In this document: positions 22,792-31,889 of the stretch, one piece after another
Layout: each line of letters starts with the position of its first letter
How positions within the stretch are numbered: the stretch's first letter is position 1
Source: Myxococcota bacterium
GTDB taxonomy: Bacteria; Myxococcota_A; UBA9160; JAFDET01
DNA length: 32,127 nt
NCBI GenBank assembly: GCA_028278065.1
Contig: JANQFA010000275.1
Coordinates: 1-32,127, forward strand
Reading direction: 5' to 3'
Notes under the pieces: generated by a model
Databases searched by the model: none
What the model saw: only the letters and a program-made list of their open reading frames with translations
Told to the model about the DNA's origin: nothing
Position numbers and translations under genes: made by a program

Positions 22792-25227
22792 GTGCTGGCC
22801 GAGTACCGCAAGCGACCGCAGGGGCTGCCGGACCTCCTGAATCTCTTTGCCTTGGTGGCAGACGGCGTCGTCCTCGGCAAGGACGGGTCACTGCTGTCGA
22901 GCTGGTGGTACGCCGGCCCCGACATGGAGTCCGCCACGGAGAACGAGATGGCGGTGCTCTCGGGGCAGATGAACGCCGCGCTCGTGGGCCTCGGGAACGG
23001 CTGGATGATCCAGGCCGACGCGCTCCGCCGGCCGGCCGTGGGCTACCCGGACGAGGGCGCCTTCCCCGATCCCACGACGCGGCTCCTCGATGCCGAGCGG
23101 CGCGCCTTCTACACGAGCGGCGAGGCCACCTACGAGAGCCGCTACGCGCTGACGGTGACCTACCTGCCGCCGCCGGACGTGCAGGCCAAGGTCGGCGACT
23201 TCTTCGTCGAGGGCGAGAAGGCGGAGCGGAGGGGCCATGAGCTCGTGCTGCGCGCCTTCGAGCGTCACCGCGACCAGCTCGAGGACGCGCTGTCCGACCG
23301 GCTCGCGCTCTCGCGGATGGACTCCGAAGCGCTCCTCGCGTTCCTCGCCCACTCCGTGACGGGTCTGGCCCATCCGGTGCGCGTCCCGCCCGTGCCGGTG
23401 GACCTCGACTTCCTGCTCGGAAGCCAGGACCTGGTGCTCGGCTTCGAGCCGAGGATCGGGCGCCTCCACGTGCGTCCGATCGCGATCACGGGATTCCCCG
23501 GCGAGACCTTCCCGGGGATCCTCGACTTCCTGAATCGGCTCCCCCTCGACTACCGCTGGTCGACTCGGTTCATCCCGCTCGACCCGGCCACCGCGACGGC
23601 GCGCCTGCGCGCGATCCGGCGCAACTGGTGGCAGAAGCGCCAGGGGCTGGCGGGCATGGTGAAGGAGGCGCTCAACCACGGCGGCTCGACCTTCGGCGAC
23701 CGCGACGCCGTGCGCATGGCCGAGGACGCCGACGATGCCATCACAGAGGCCTCCTCCGGCGCCGTGCGCTTCGGCTACTACACGAGCGTCCTGCTGCTTC
23801 TGGGCGAGGAGCCGGACGCCGTGGAGGCCGGGGCGCGGCAGGTGATGCGCGAGCTCCAGCATCACGGCTTCGCCTCCCGCGTCGAGACGATCAATGCCGG
23901 CGAGGCCTACCTGGGATCGATCCCGGGCCACGGCTACCGGAACGTCCGCCGGCCGCTCCTCCACACGCTGAACCTCGCGGACCTCCTCCCCACGACGAGC
24001 GTTTTCCCGGGGCTCGAGGCCAACCCGTGCAGCTTCTACCCGCACGGGTCGCCGCCCGTCTTCTTCGCGGAGACCTCGGGCTCGACGCCCTTCCGCTTCC
24101 ACCTCCACGTCTCGGACGTGGGCCACGCGATGGTGATCGGCCCGACCGGCGCAGGGAAGTCGACGCTCGTAGGGCTGCTGCTCGCCCAGTTCTTCCGCTT
24201 CCCGGGCGCGCGGGCGTTCGCCTTCGACAAGGGGCTCTCGTCGTACGTGCTCTGCTGCGCCGCCGGCGGCGATCACTACGAGATCGCCGGCGAGAACGAG
24301 GCGCTGGCCTTCTGCCCGCTGGCGCAGGTGGACGACCCGGCCGAGCGCCGCTGGGCGGCGGAGTGGCTGGAGGCGCTGCTCACGCTCCAGGGGATCCCCG
24401 TCCTGCCCCGGCACCAGAAGGCGCTCCATACGGCGCTCGAGCGCCTCGCCCACGGCGAGGGGCGCACGCTCACGGACTTCGCCGGCACTGTCCAGGACCA
24501 GGAGATCCGAGACGGGCTCCGCCACTACACGCTCGAGGGGGCGATGGGAGCGCTCCTCGACGCGGACCACGACGGTCTGCGCCACGGGCGCTTCCAGGTC
24601 TTCGAGATGGAGCACCTGATGAACCTCGGCGAGAAGAACGTGATTCCGGTGCTCCTCTACCTCTTCCACCGGCTGGAGCAGCGTCTCACGGGCGCGCCGA
24701 GCCTCCTCGTGCTGGAGGAGGCCTGGCTCCTGCTCGGCCATCCCGTCTTCGCGGAGAAGATCGAGGAGTGGCTCCGGGTTCTGCGCAAGCGCAACTGCGC
24801 GGTGGTCTTCGTGAGCCAGAACCTCTCGGAGGTGGAGGCCTCGCCGTGCCGCGACCTCCTCCTCGAGTCCTGCCCGACGAAGATCTTTCTCCCGAACCCC
24901 GAGGCGCGCACCGAGCAGAGCGCAGCCCTGTACCGGAAGGTCGGGCTCAACGAGCGGCAGATCGAGATCATCGCCACCGCGACTCCGAAGCGTCACTACT
25001 ACGTCGTGTCGCCCCTCGGGCGGCGCCTCATCGACCCGGCGCTGGGGCCGCTGGCGCTGGCGTTCGTCGGCGCCTCGGGGAGCGAGGACATCGCGCGCGC
25101 CCGGACCCTGGCGGAGCGCGACGGCGACGGCTGGGTGCCCGCCTGGCTCCGCGAGCGGGGGCTCGCGGCGTGGGCGGAGCGTTGGAGCGAGATCACAGGA
25201 GGAGGCCATGCAGAGGGAAGCTCGTAG
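22792..25227 (+). CDS. trbE: TrbE, VirB4-type secretion ATPase
   Basis: An 811-residue protein, GTG start at 22792 after aggagga. The N-terminal part (about 1-430) is the CagE/TrbE/VirB domain. The ATPase core has Walker A GPTGAGKST (450-458), Walker B LLVLEEAW (about 638-645), a downstream VSQNLSEVEA and the LPNPEA motif near 700. VirB4 is the largest and most conserved ATPase of type IV secretion; it powers pilin extraction and assembly. Length is normal for TrbE (about 810-850). Overlaps trbJ by 20 bases. The long minus-strand open frame opposite is a GC-driven shadow. Confidence 0.97.
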   Translation: MLAEYRKRPQGLPDLLNLFALVADGVVLGKDGSLLSSWWYAGPDMESATENEMAVLSGQMNAALVGLGNGWMIQADALRRPAVGYPDEGAFPDPTTRLLDAERRAFYTSGEATYESRYALTVTYLPPPDVQAKVGDFFVEGEKAERRGHELVLRAFERHRDQLEDALSDRLALSRMDSEALLAFLAHSVTGLAHPVRVPPVPVDLDFLLGSQDLVLGFEPRIGRLHVRPIAITGFPGETFPGILDFLNRLPLDYRWSTRFIPLDPATATARLRAIRRNWWQKRQGLAGMVKEALNHGGSTFGDRDAVRMAEDADDAITEASSGAVRFGYYTSVLLLLGEEPDAVEAGARQVMRELQHHGFASRVETINAGEAYLGSIPGHGYRNVRRPLLHTLNLADLLPTTSVFPGLEANPCSFYPHGSPPVFFAETSGSTPFRFHLHVSDVGHAMVIGPTGAGKSTLVGLLLAQFFRFPGARAFAFDKGLSSYVLCCAAGGDHYEIAGENEALAFCPLAQVDDPAERRWAAEWLEALLTLQGIPVLPRHQKALHTALERLAHGEGRTLTDFAGTVQDQEIRDGLRHYTLEGAMGALLDADHDGLRHGRFQVFEMEHLMNLGEKNVIPVLLYLFHRLEQRLTGAPSLLVLEEAWLLLGHPVFAEKIEEWLRVLRKRNCAVVFVSQNLSEVEASPCRDLLLESCPTKIFLPNPEARTEQSAALYRKVGLNERQIEIIATATPKRHYYVVSPLGRRLIDPALGPLALAFVGASGSEDIARARTLAERDGDGWVPAWLRERGLAAWAERWSEITGGGHAEGSS

Positions 25228-26014
25228 ATCGAGAACCGTCACGCGGCGAGGGATCGCCGCCCTCGGCGCCCTCGCGCTGCTGCTGGCTCTGCCGGCACGC
25301 GCCGGGATGCCGGTCATCGACATCAGCAACCTCGCTCAGAACCTGATCACGGCCATCCGGCAGACGATCGCCGTCAGCCAGCAGGTCGAGCAGATCACGA
25401 ACGAGGGCACGATGATCGCGAACCAGATCGAGCAGCTCGCTAACGAGCTCCAGATGCTGGAGGACATGTGGGCGAACTCGCGTCCGGCGAGCGATCTCAC
25501 CTGGGGCGAGGTCGATCAGATGATGGCGGCCCTCGCCGACACGATGCAGCTCGGGATGGCGATCTCCTACGCCATGGACGATCTGGCCACCGCCTTCCCC
25601 GAGCGTTTCCCGGGCTACGAGGCACCGACCGATTGGAACGTCGCCTACCGAGACTGGAGCCAGACGGCCCTCGACTCGATGCTCGCGACGATGAGCGCGG
25701 CGGGGATGAACGTCGCGGACGCACCCTCGGTGGACGCCGCGCTCGACGCGCTCCGCGAGGAGAACCGCACGGCGGAGGGCCGCATGGAGGCCCTCCAGGT
25801 CGGGAACCAGCTCGCGAGCCTCCAGATCGAGGAGGCCACCAAGCTCCGCGGCCTGGTCGCGGCGCAGATCAGCGCCCAGAACGCCTACTTCGCGACCCAG
25901 GAGGGCAAGCGGGCGGCGGCCGAGGCGGCGGCCAGCGAGTGGATCTCGCGGGGCGTGCGCCCGGTGCCCCTCGACTTCACGGACGCCGGCTTCGACGAGG
26001 TGCCGCGCCCTTAG
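25208..26014 (+). CDS. trbJ: TrbJ, VirB5-like minor pilus component
   Basis: A 268-residue protein with a signal peptide (ALGALALLLALPARAG; cleavage near residue 33). The mature part is almost wholly helical with repeated heptad-like stretches (ITAIRQTIAVSQQVEQIT, then IANQIEQLANELQMLEDMW). This is the usual TrbJ/VirB5 pattern: a periplasmic or pilus-tip protein. The ribosome-binding site aggagg overlaps the end of trbE. No TrbK entry-exclusion lipoprotein gene follows. Confidence 0.9.
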   Translation: MQREARRSRTVTRRGIAALGALALLLALPARAGMPVIDISNLAQNLITAIRQTIAVSQQVEQITNEGTMIANQIEQLANELQMLEDMWANSRPASDLTWGEVDQMMAALADTMQLGMAISYAMDDLATAFPERFPGYEAPTDWNVAYRDWSQTALDSMLATMSAAGMNVADAPSVDAALDALREENRTAEGRMEALQVGNQLASLQIEEATKLRGLVAAQISAQNAYFATQEGKRAAAEAAASEWISRGVRPVPLDFTDAGFDEVPRP

Positions 26015-26050
26015 GGCCGAGCATGGAGAAGCCACCAGGAGGCTCCGGCG

Positions 26051-27187
26051 ATGATCAACCAGATGGTCGAGCTGTTCCGCCAGGCGACGTCGAGCTGGTT
26101 CGCAGAGCTCCTGCCCATCGCCCAGAACGTCTTCGTCGTCCTTGCGACGATCACGATGATCTGGTCCGCGCTCTGGTGGATCCTCGAGCGCGACGACCCG
26201 AGCCAGGTCTACGTGGCCTTCCTGCGCCGCTTCTTCGCGCTGGGCTTCTTCTGGGCCGTGCTGCTCAACGCCGACAGCTGGATCCCGGCGGTGATCGACG
26301 GCTTCGCCGTGGCTGGGCAGCGCGCGGCGGGCGCGGCGGCGGGGGGGACGCCGCGCCTCAACCCCGGCGAGGTGCTCGACCAGGGGGTGACGATCGCCGT
26401 GCAGGCCTTCCAGGGGGCCAAGGTCTCGGGGATCCTCGAGTCGATCGGCGCGGCCCTCGTCTCGGCGATCGGCGGGGTGCTCATCCTCTTGGCCTTCGTG
26501 GGGATCACGGCGCAGCTCGTGATCACGCTGGTCGAGATGTACGTCGTGATCGGCGCGGGGGTGCTGCTGCTGGCCTTCGCGGCGTCTCCGTGGACGCTCT
26601 CGTTCGCCGAGCGGTACTTCAGCTACGCCGTCGCCGTCGGGATCAAGCTCTTCGTCCTCTACCTCATCATCGGCCTCGGGAGCGCGATCGTGACCGGCTG
26701 GCAGGCGACGCTCGCGGAGACGAACGCGAGCGTCGATGCGCTGTTCTCGGTGGTGGGAGCGGCGCTCGTCTACATGCTCCTGGCCTGGCAGGTGCCCTCA
26801 CTGGCCGCGTCGCTGATCGGCGGAGGGCTCGCGCTCTCGCTGGGCGACACGATGCGAACGGGCGCCGCGGTGGCCGGGGTGACGGCCGGCGCTGTGGGCG
26901 GGGCGCTCGGCGGCCTCGCGATGGGGGCCCGGGGAACGGCCGCCATCGGCGAGGCGGTGCGGACTGGCTCCGCGCACCGCGCGAGCGGCGGGTCGCGGAC
27001 AGCGAGCGTGGCCCGGGGCGGGCTTGCCGCGGGCAGCGGGATGGTCGAGAGCCTCCGGCGCCGGGCTCTGCGTCCGCCCTGGCAGACCGTCGCAGAGGTG
27101 ATGCGCGAGCGGCACACGGCCTGCTACGGCGCCACCCCGATGGGGCGGACGGGGATCGAGTCCGAGGAGACGCGACGCCGTGCGTAG
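26051..27187 (+). CDS. trbL: TrbL, polytopic inner-membrane channel protein (VirB6-like)
   Basis: A 378-residue protein, ATG after aggagg. At least five hydrophobic helices (about 25-43, 55-75, 130-160, 170-190 and 195-220, then 235-265), with the central VITLVEMYVVIGAGVLLLAF typical of TrbL/VirB6. The C-terminal 100 residues are Gly/Ala-rich and polar, as in TrbL proteins. It should help form the inner-membrane passage for the DNA. It overlaps trbF by 8 bases. Confidence 0.92.
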   Translation: MINQMVELFRQATSSWFAELLPIAQNVFVVLATITMIWSALWWILERDDPSQVYVAFLRRFFALGFFWAVLLNADSWIPAVIDGFAVAGQRAAGAAAGGTPRLNPGEVLDQGVTIAVQAFQGAKVSGILESIGAALVSAIGGVLILLAFVGITAQLVITLVEMYVVIGAGVLLLAFAASPWTLSFAERYFSYAVAVGIKLFVLYLIIGLGSAIVTGWQATLAETNASVDALFSVVGAALVYMLLAWQVPSLAASLIGGGLALSLGDTMRTGAAVAGVTAGAVGGALGGLAMGARGTAAIGEAVRTGSAHRASGGSRTASVARGGLAAGSGMVESLRRRALRPPWQTVAEVMRERHTACYGATPMGRTGIESEETRRRA

Positions 27188-27836
27188 GAAGGCTGTTCCG
27201 GAGAATCCCTACGAGGCCGCGCGCTCCGAGTGGAACGAGCGAAATCGGAGCCTGCTCGTCGCCAAGCGCAACTGGCAGGTGCTCGCGTTCGTGCAGGCCG
27301 CGGTGGTCGCGCTGCTCGGCTGGGGGATCCTCTGGCAGGCGTCTCAGAGCAGGGTCGTCCCCTACGTGGTCCGCGTTGACGAGGTGGGCCAGACGCTCGT
27401 GCTCGGTCCCGCGGAGGGAGCCTCGGTCGCTTCCCCGGAGATCCTCGCCTGGCAGCTCCAACAGTACGTCCGGGACCTGCGGAGCGTGACGCCCGATCGC
27501 AGCGCCCAGAAGCGCGTGCTCGAGGAGGCGTACCTGCGCACGGGCGGCTCCGCCACACAGTTCCTGAACGAGCACTTCCAGGCCCACAACCCCTTCGACA
27601 CGATGACGAAGGGCACCGTCTCCGTCGCCGTGCGCAGCGTCCTGCGCGTCGCCGACCACTCATGGAAGCTCGAGTGGAAGGAGATCCACCGCGGGCTCGA
27701 CGGGCGCCTGGTGCGCGAGGAGCAGTGGACCGGGCAGTTCAGCGTAGCCGTCGAGCCTCCGTCGACGCCGGAGGCGCTTGCGAAGAACCCGTTGGGCTTC
27801 ACCGTGACCCACATCTCGTGGGCGAGGCAGCTGTAG
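27180..27836 (+). CDS. trbF: TrbF, VirB8-like assembly factor
   Basis: A 218-residue protein, GTG start at 27180 overlapping trbL. Motifs: NPYEAARSEWNER at the start, one membrane segment (about 32-52), then RVVPYVVRVDEVG and the conserved QLQQYVRDLRSVT and THISWARQL. VirB8/TrbF is a bitopic inner-membrane protein with a periplasmic NTF2-like domain that nucleates channel assembly. Length is standard. Confidence 0.93.
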   Translation: MRRKAVPENPYEAARSEWNERNRSLLVAKRNWQVLAFVQAAVVALLGWGILWQASQSRVVPYVVRVDEVGQTLVLGPAEGASVASPEILAWQLQQYVRDLRSVTPDRSAQKRVLEEAYLRTGGSATQFLNEHFQAHNPFDTMTKGTVSVAVRSVLRVADHSWKLEWKEIHRGLDGRLVREEQWTGQFSVAVEPPSTPEALAKNPLGFTVTHISWARQL

Positions 27837-27856
27837 GCGAGAGGGAGGACAGCACG

Positions 27857-28861
27857 ATGGAGAGGATCCGAACGCAGGCGACACGAGCGCTACTGGGTGT
27901 GGCCCTAGCCGGGCTTCTCCTCGGATGCCCCTCCCGGACCGTGCTGGGGCCCGAGGACTTCGAGCCCGCGGCGCGCGTGGTGGAGTCCCCGGTCGCGCTC
28001 CCGATCGCCGAGCCGGGGGAGTTCGCGCTCGTCGACGCCGACGACCCGGCGCTGCGCGCGGCGATGGAGGCGTTCCAAACGACGGGGAAGCCGCCCGTCG
28101 TGCGCCGCGACGAGAGCGGCTTCGTGATCTTCCCCTTCGGCGAGTCGCATCCGGTCCTCACCTGCCAGCCGCTCCGCGTGTGCGAGATCGCGCTCCAGGC
28201 AGGCGAGGAGATCCTCGACGTGGCGCTGGGCGACGCCTCGCGCTGGCACGCCGAGAAGATGGAGAGCGGCCCGGCCGACGCGCGCGTGCCGCACGTGGTG
28301 GTGAAACCGACCGAGGCCGGCCTCGCCACGAACCTCGTCGTCAGCACCACCCGCCGCGTCTACCACGTGGCGCTCGTCTCAGCCGACGATGCGTCTGGGG
28401 GCTACGCGCGTCGCGCTCGCTTCTACTACCCGCACGACCTCGTCGCGCACTGGAAGAACGAGCAGCAACGCGCGCGAGCCCGTCGAGAGGCCGAGCAGCG
28501 CGAGGTGGTCGCTCGGGGACCGCGGCTCGAGCCCGAGGCCCTGAACTTCGCGTACGAGGTGAAGGGCGACCGGACGACCTGGCGGCCGACCCAGGTCTTC
28601 GACGACGGCGTGCGGGTCTATCTCCGCATGCCGGAGGCCATGCGTGTGACCGAGGCCCCCGCCCTCTTCGTGCGGACACGAGACGGGGAGAAGGCCCTCG
28701 TCAACTACCGCGTGCGCGGCACCACGTACGTGGTTGACCGCCTCTTCGAGCGGGCGGTCCTCGTCGTGGGTACGGGTCGGGCGCAGGAGAAAGTCGAGAT
28801 CGTGCGGCTCGCGCGGGAGCACCGCGCCGCGAAGACCAGGAAGCCGCGAGGGCGGCGGTGA
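27857..28861 (+). CDS. trbG: TrbG, VirB9-like channel protein with lipoprotein signal
   Basis: A 334-residue protein, ATG 27857 behind gggagga. The N-terminus has a lipobox (LLGVALAGLLLGC), so it is probably lipid-anchored. Residues 110-334 match TrbG/VirB9: GFVIFPFGESHPVLTCQPL, then LNFAYEVKG (about residue 230) and the C-terminal domain with VYLRMPEAM. In RP4 a separate lipoprotein, TrbH, lies next to TrbG; no trbH is present here, so TrbG may supply the lipid anchor itself (inference). Confidence 0.92.
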   Translation: MERIRTQATRALLGVALAGLLLGCPSRTVLGPEDFEPAARVVESPVALPIAEPGEFALVDADDPALRAAMEAFQTTGKPPVVRRDESGFVIFPFGESHPVLTCQPLRVCEIALQAGEEILDVALGDASRWHAEKMESGPADARVPHVVVKPTEAGLATNLVVSTTRRVYHVALVSADDASGGYARRARFYYPHDLVAHWKNEQQRARARREAEQREVVARGPRLEPEALNFAYEVKGDRTTWRPTQVFDDGVRVYLRMPEAMRVTEAPALFVRTRDGEKALVNYRVRGTTYVVDRLFERAVLVVGTGRAQEKVEIVRLAREHRAAKTRKPRGRR

Positions 28862-28893
28862 GTGAGCGCGGCGGCAGCGAAGAGGGGAGGACC

Positions 28894-30159
28894 ATGCCGA
28901 GGGACGACCCTCGACCGACGGAGCCGACAGGGAACCCGCCGCCCTCGCCCCTCGAGCTCGACCCGCGACCGGGTGTCACGCGCCTCAACAAGCGTGCGCT
29001 CGCCCTCGGCATCGTGCTCCTCTGTCTCGTCGTGGTGGCGGCCATCCTGTCCTTGGGAGAGGTGAGCCGCAAGCAGCAAGAGCGCGCCGAGGAGGCCCCC
29101 GGACCTGAAGCCACTGCGGATCCCTTCTGGGAGAAGCAGCCGGACGGTGTCGCGCAGCCCCCTCGTGCGCCGGAGCCAGAGAAGGAGCCCGCAGAGGGGA
29201 CCCCGGTCGGGCCCACCGAGCGAGAACCGCTCGTTCCGGCGCAGATCGCGCGTTCCGTGGAGGATCCCGAAGCGCGCGAGCGGAGGGCTCGGCTGCGGCG
29301 CGCGATGGAGGCCCGGCCGCGGGTGCCGGGGTTCCAGCGCGGAGCCGTCGCGGCGGCTCCGCCCATGACGTCGCGGGCGGCCGCGCCCAGCGGACCGTCC
29401 GGACTCGCCGCCCTCGACCACGAGATCCTCCAGTCGCTCGGGGCGGGCGAACGAGAGCCCGACGGCGTCCTGGCGCAGAACAATCAGGAGGGCAAGCGGG
29501 CCTTCCTGGACGGGGCCGGCGCCGACGACCTCGCCTACGAGAGCCCGTACCGGGTGCGGCTCCCGGCTTCTCCCTACGAAGTCGTAGCGGGGTCCGTGAT
29601 CCCAGCCGTGCTCCTGACGCAGGCGAACTCCGACCTTCCCGGGCTGCTGACAGCCCAGGTCCGCGAGAACGTCTACGACTCCGTCACGGGTCACGAGCTC
29701 CTGATCCCGCAGGGCACACGGATCGTCGGCGTCTATGACAGCTCGGTCACCTTCGGCCAGGAGCGCCTGCTGGTGGCCTGGCAGCGGCTCCTCTTCCCGG
29801 ACGGCTCGAAGCTGAACCTGGGCTCCATGCCGGGCGTCGACCTTGCCGGCGCGGCGGGCTTCCGCGACCGCGTGAACCGCCACACGTGGCGCATCTGGAG
29901 CAACGCCCTGCTTCTGAGCGTGCTGAGCGCCGGCCTCCAGCTCAGCCAGGAGCACCAGAGCGGTGACGACGGCAGCCGGGCCGAAGACGTCCGGAGCACG
30001 CTCTCGGCAGCCCTGGGCCAGAGCCTCGGCGAAGTGGTGACGGACACGCTCCGGCGCAACCTGAACGAGCAGCCGCGGATCGAGATCCGGCCCGGGTACC
30101 GGTTCAACGTCTGGGTGCAGAGAGATCTGGTGCTGCCGGGTCCGTACGTGTCGTCCTAA
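28894..30159 (+). CDS. trbI: TrbI, VirB10-like channel protein
   Basis: A 421-residue protein from ATG 28894, chosen because ggggagga precedes it; a GTG at 28858 overlapping the trbG stop would add 12 residues. One membrane segment near 33-55 (RALALGIVLLCLVVVAAIL), a long Pro/Glu-rich periplasmic linker, and the beta-barrel domain with VIPAVLLTQANSDLPGLL, then VRENVYDSVTG, LLIPQGTRIVG and a late FNVWVQRDLV. VirB10/TrbI bridges inner and outer membranes. It is the last core component of the operon. Confidence 0.95.
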   Translation: MPRDDPRPTEPTGNPPPSPLELDPRPGVTRLNKRALALGIVLLCLVVVAAILSLGEVSRKQQERAEEAPGPEATADPFWEKQPDGVAQPPRAPEPEKEPAEGTPVGPTEREPLVPAQIARSVEDPEARERRARLRRAMEARPRVPGFQRGAVAAAPPMTSRAAAPSGPSGLAALDHEILQSLGAGEREPDGVLAQNNQEGKRAFLDGAGADDLAYESPYRVRLPASPYEVVAGSVIPAVLLTQANSDLPGLLTAQVRENVYDSVTGHELLIPQGTRIVGVYDSSVTFGQERLLVAWQRLLFPDGSKLNLGSMPGVDLAGAAGFRDRVNRHTWRIWSNALLLSVLSAGLQLSQEHQSGDDGSRAEDVRSTLSAALGQSLGEVVTDTLRRNLNEQPRIEIRPGYRFNVWVQRDLVLPGPYVSS

Positions 30160-30174
30160 GGAGGGAGAGCCGCG

Positions 30175-30456
30175 ATGGGAATGCAGCTCAAGCGGCCCAG
30201 CCGGGAGCCTCCGCCGCGGGTCCTCCGGGTGCGGCTCCCGGGCCGCGTCGCGGAGCAGCTCGACCTCTACCGCGAGCTCTACCGCGATCATTACGGGGAG
30301 GAGATCCGCGTGGAGGTACTCGCAGCGGAGATCCTCGGGCAGTTCCTGGAACGAGATCCAGCGCTGCGGCGCCGGGCCCGGGAGCGGCGACGAGACGAAG
30401 GCAGCGAGGCGCGTCGCCACGACCAAGAGCCTGGGCGGAGTCCGCGCGAGTCGTGA
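30175..30456 (+). CDS. DUF2274-family-like protein
   Basis: A 93-residue protein, ATG 30175 behind aaggaggg. It contains VLRVRLPGRVAEQLDLYREL, then EVLAAEILGQFLERDPALRR, followed by a charged tail. DUF2274 proteins of this layout commonly follow trbI in trb operons of ICEs and plasmids. Their role is unknown; the strand-helix-helix layout suggests a ribbon-helix-helix-like fold. Its stop overlaps the traF start (GTGA). Confidence 0.75.
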   Translation: MGMQLKRPSREPPPRVLRVRLPGRVAEQLDLYRELYRDHYGEEIRVEVLAAEILGQFLERDPALRRRARERRRDEGSEARRHDQEPGRSPRES

Positions 30457-31016
30457 GCGTCGCGGAGCGCCTCGCAGGCCGGCGCCGAGGCAGGCGATCG
30501 GTCCCCGTCGCGACAGCTCTGGTGGGGCTCGGCGGAGTGGTGATCGCCAGCGCGTTGGGCGCGGGCGTGCGCGCGAACTGGACGGAGTCGATGCCCAAAG
30601 GCCTTTACCGCGAGAAGGCGCCGCGGCGCCTCGAGCGCGGAGCCTGGGCCGTGGTGTGTCTCGAGGGCGCCACGGCACGCCTCGGGCGCGAACGCGGCTA
30701 TCTGCCGCGCGGCGACTGCCCGAGCGGCGTCACGCCCGTCGTCAAGGAAATCGCGGCTGTGCCGGGGGACTGGGTGCGGATCGAGAGATCCGGGCTGCTG
30801 GTCAACGGGCTAGAGCTTCCGGGGACGGCGTTGCTCCTGCGTGACTCCGATGGACGTCCACTCCCCCATATCCGCCTGGGCGAGCGCCGGCTCGCGGAGG
30901 ACGAGTTCTGGGTGCTGGGGCGCTCGTCGCCACGGAGCTGGGACAGCCGCTACTTCGGCGCCGTCGCCAGCAGGCAGATTGTGGGGACGGTGACGCCATG
31001 GCTGATCTGCGAGTGA
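30453..31016 (+). CDS. traF: TraF, conjugative S26-type peptidase
   Basis: A 187-residue protein, GTG start at 30453 overlapping the preceding stop. One N-terminal membrane segment (about 18-38), catalytic Ser46 in NWTESMPKGLY and general-base Lys98 in VVKEIAAVPGD. This is the Ser-Lys dyad of TraF/LepB peptidases. In RP4, TraF matures and cyclises the TrbC pilin, consistent with its place at the end of this operon. It ends with the usual 'RYFGAV...G' motif (SRYFGAVASRQIVG). Confidence 0.93.
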   Translation: MSVAERLAGRRRGRRSVPVATALVGLGGVVIASALGAGVRANWTESMPKGLYREKAPRRLERGAWAVVCLEGATARLGRERGYLPRGDCPSGVTPVVKEIAAVPGDWVRIERSGLLVNGLELPGTALLLRDSDGRPLPHIRLGERRLAEDEFWVLGRSSPRSWDSRYFGAVASRQIVGTVTPWLICE

Positions 31017-31227
31017 GCGGCTTGCTTGGTGGCCCTCGCGCGGCAAAGGGGCTCGCAGCGAGCTGTAGCCGAGCGTGAGCCGGCTCATACGTACCCGTTC
31101 GGCGCTACTCGCTGGTGAACGCGATGTCCGTGATGCTCGCCGAAGGTGGGGCAGGCGAGTTCGCCGCGGTGAGCGCGCATCGAGCCTGAGTCGGCGTGAA
31201 CGAGCCAGGGGACGAGGCACCGTATCA

Positions 31228-31557
31228 TCAGAACGCCTGCGACTCGAGCTGCAGCTCGAGGATCCGTCCGCCGGCGTTCTCGACACGCCTCACCTGCAGC
31301 ACCTGAAGATCCGCCGGGAGCGTTCGCACAAACTGTGCCAATCGAGCGTCCTCCGAGCGGCGCTCGAACTCGCCGGGCAGCCGCTCCTCCAGCCAGTCCA
31401 CGTACTCGCGCCACGCCATCGCAGTATCGAACGACCAGGACAGCCGCATCGAGTAGTCGCCGCGCACGACGGTGTCCGACTGGTGGTGCGTCGCGTCCAC
31501 TGGAAGGCTCAGATCGTGGATCGCGGCCAGCCCGGTCTGGATCCCCGGCGGCGCCTC
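31228..31557 (-). pseudogene. Small gene cut at its 5' end by the insertion sequence
   Basis: A minus-strand frame ends at 31228 and reads plausibly (RLSWSFDTAMAWREYVDWLE, then LPADLQVLQVRRVENAGG). The first in-frame start is GTG at 31500, but protein-like sequence continues upstream of it (IQTGLAAIHDLSLPVDATHH) without a stop as far as the left end of the IS3-like element at about 31558. This suggests that the original start was separated by the insertion. The product is unknown. The alternative is an intact 90-residue gene from GTG 31500. Confidence 0.5.
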
Positions 31558-31622
31558 TGACCTGAAACCCGAAATCCGGTCGGTCTAGAATGAGAGTTCT
31601 CCTCGCCAAGCAGGAGGACACA

Positions 31623-31889
31623 GTGCGGAAGAGCCGATTCAGCGAGGAGCAGATCATCGGTCTGCTCAGGGAGGCGGAGGCCGGTCGGAGAGTTTCCGAC
31701 CTGTGCCGCGAGCACGGGGTGAGCGAGGCGACCTTCTACCGCTGGAAGTCGAAGTACAGTGGCATGGAGGTGAGCGACGCCAAGCGGCTTCGTGCCCTGG
31801 AGGACGAGAATCGCCGCCTGAAGCAGCTGGTGGCGGATCAGCAGCTGGACAACCAGGCACTGAAGGCCGCCCTGGGAAAAAAGTGGTGA
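31623..31889 (+). CDS. IS3-family OrfA (transposase N-terminal part)
   Basis: An 88-residue protein from GTG 31623 behind caggagga. The helix-turn-helix KSRFSEEQIIGLLREAEAG, then LCREHGVSEATFYRWKSKY, is the signature of IS3 OrfA. A leucine-zipper-like helix follows (RLRALEDENRRLKQLVADQ). The ends of this protein overlap the orfB frame, and ribosomal frameshifting would make the fused transposase. Confidence 0.93.
   Translation: MRKSRFSEEQIIGLLREAEAGRRVSDLCREHGVSEATFYRWKSKYSGMEVSDAKRLRALEDENRRLKQLVADQQLDNQALKAALGKKW
31877..31883 (+). promoter_or_regulatory. A-AAA-AAG programmed -1 frameshift site
   Basis: The heptamer A AAA AAG is in the correct frame of orfA, six bases before its stop. A -1 slip places the ribosome in the orfB frame at GTG 31883. 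This is the standard IS3-family mechanism for making OrfAB. Confidence 0.85.

Noticed and set aside
22888-25329. An 813-codon open frame on the minus strand opposite trbE
   Set aside because: Its translation is Arg/Glu/Val-rich without motifs, and the plus strand encodes an unmistakable VirB4 ATPase.
28705-30678. A 657-codon minus-strand open frame opposite trbI
   Set aside because: Same reason: a shadow of GC-rich codon use; TrbI, the DUF2274-like protein and TraF fill the plus strand.
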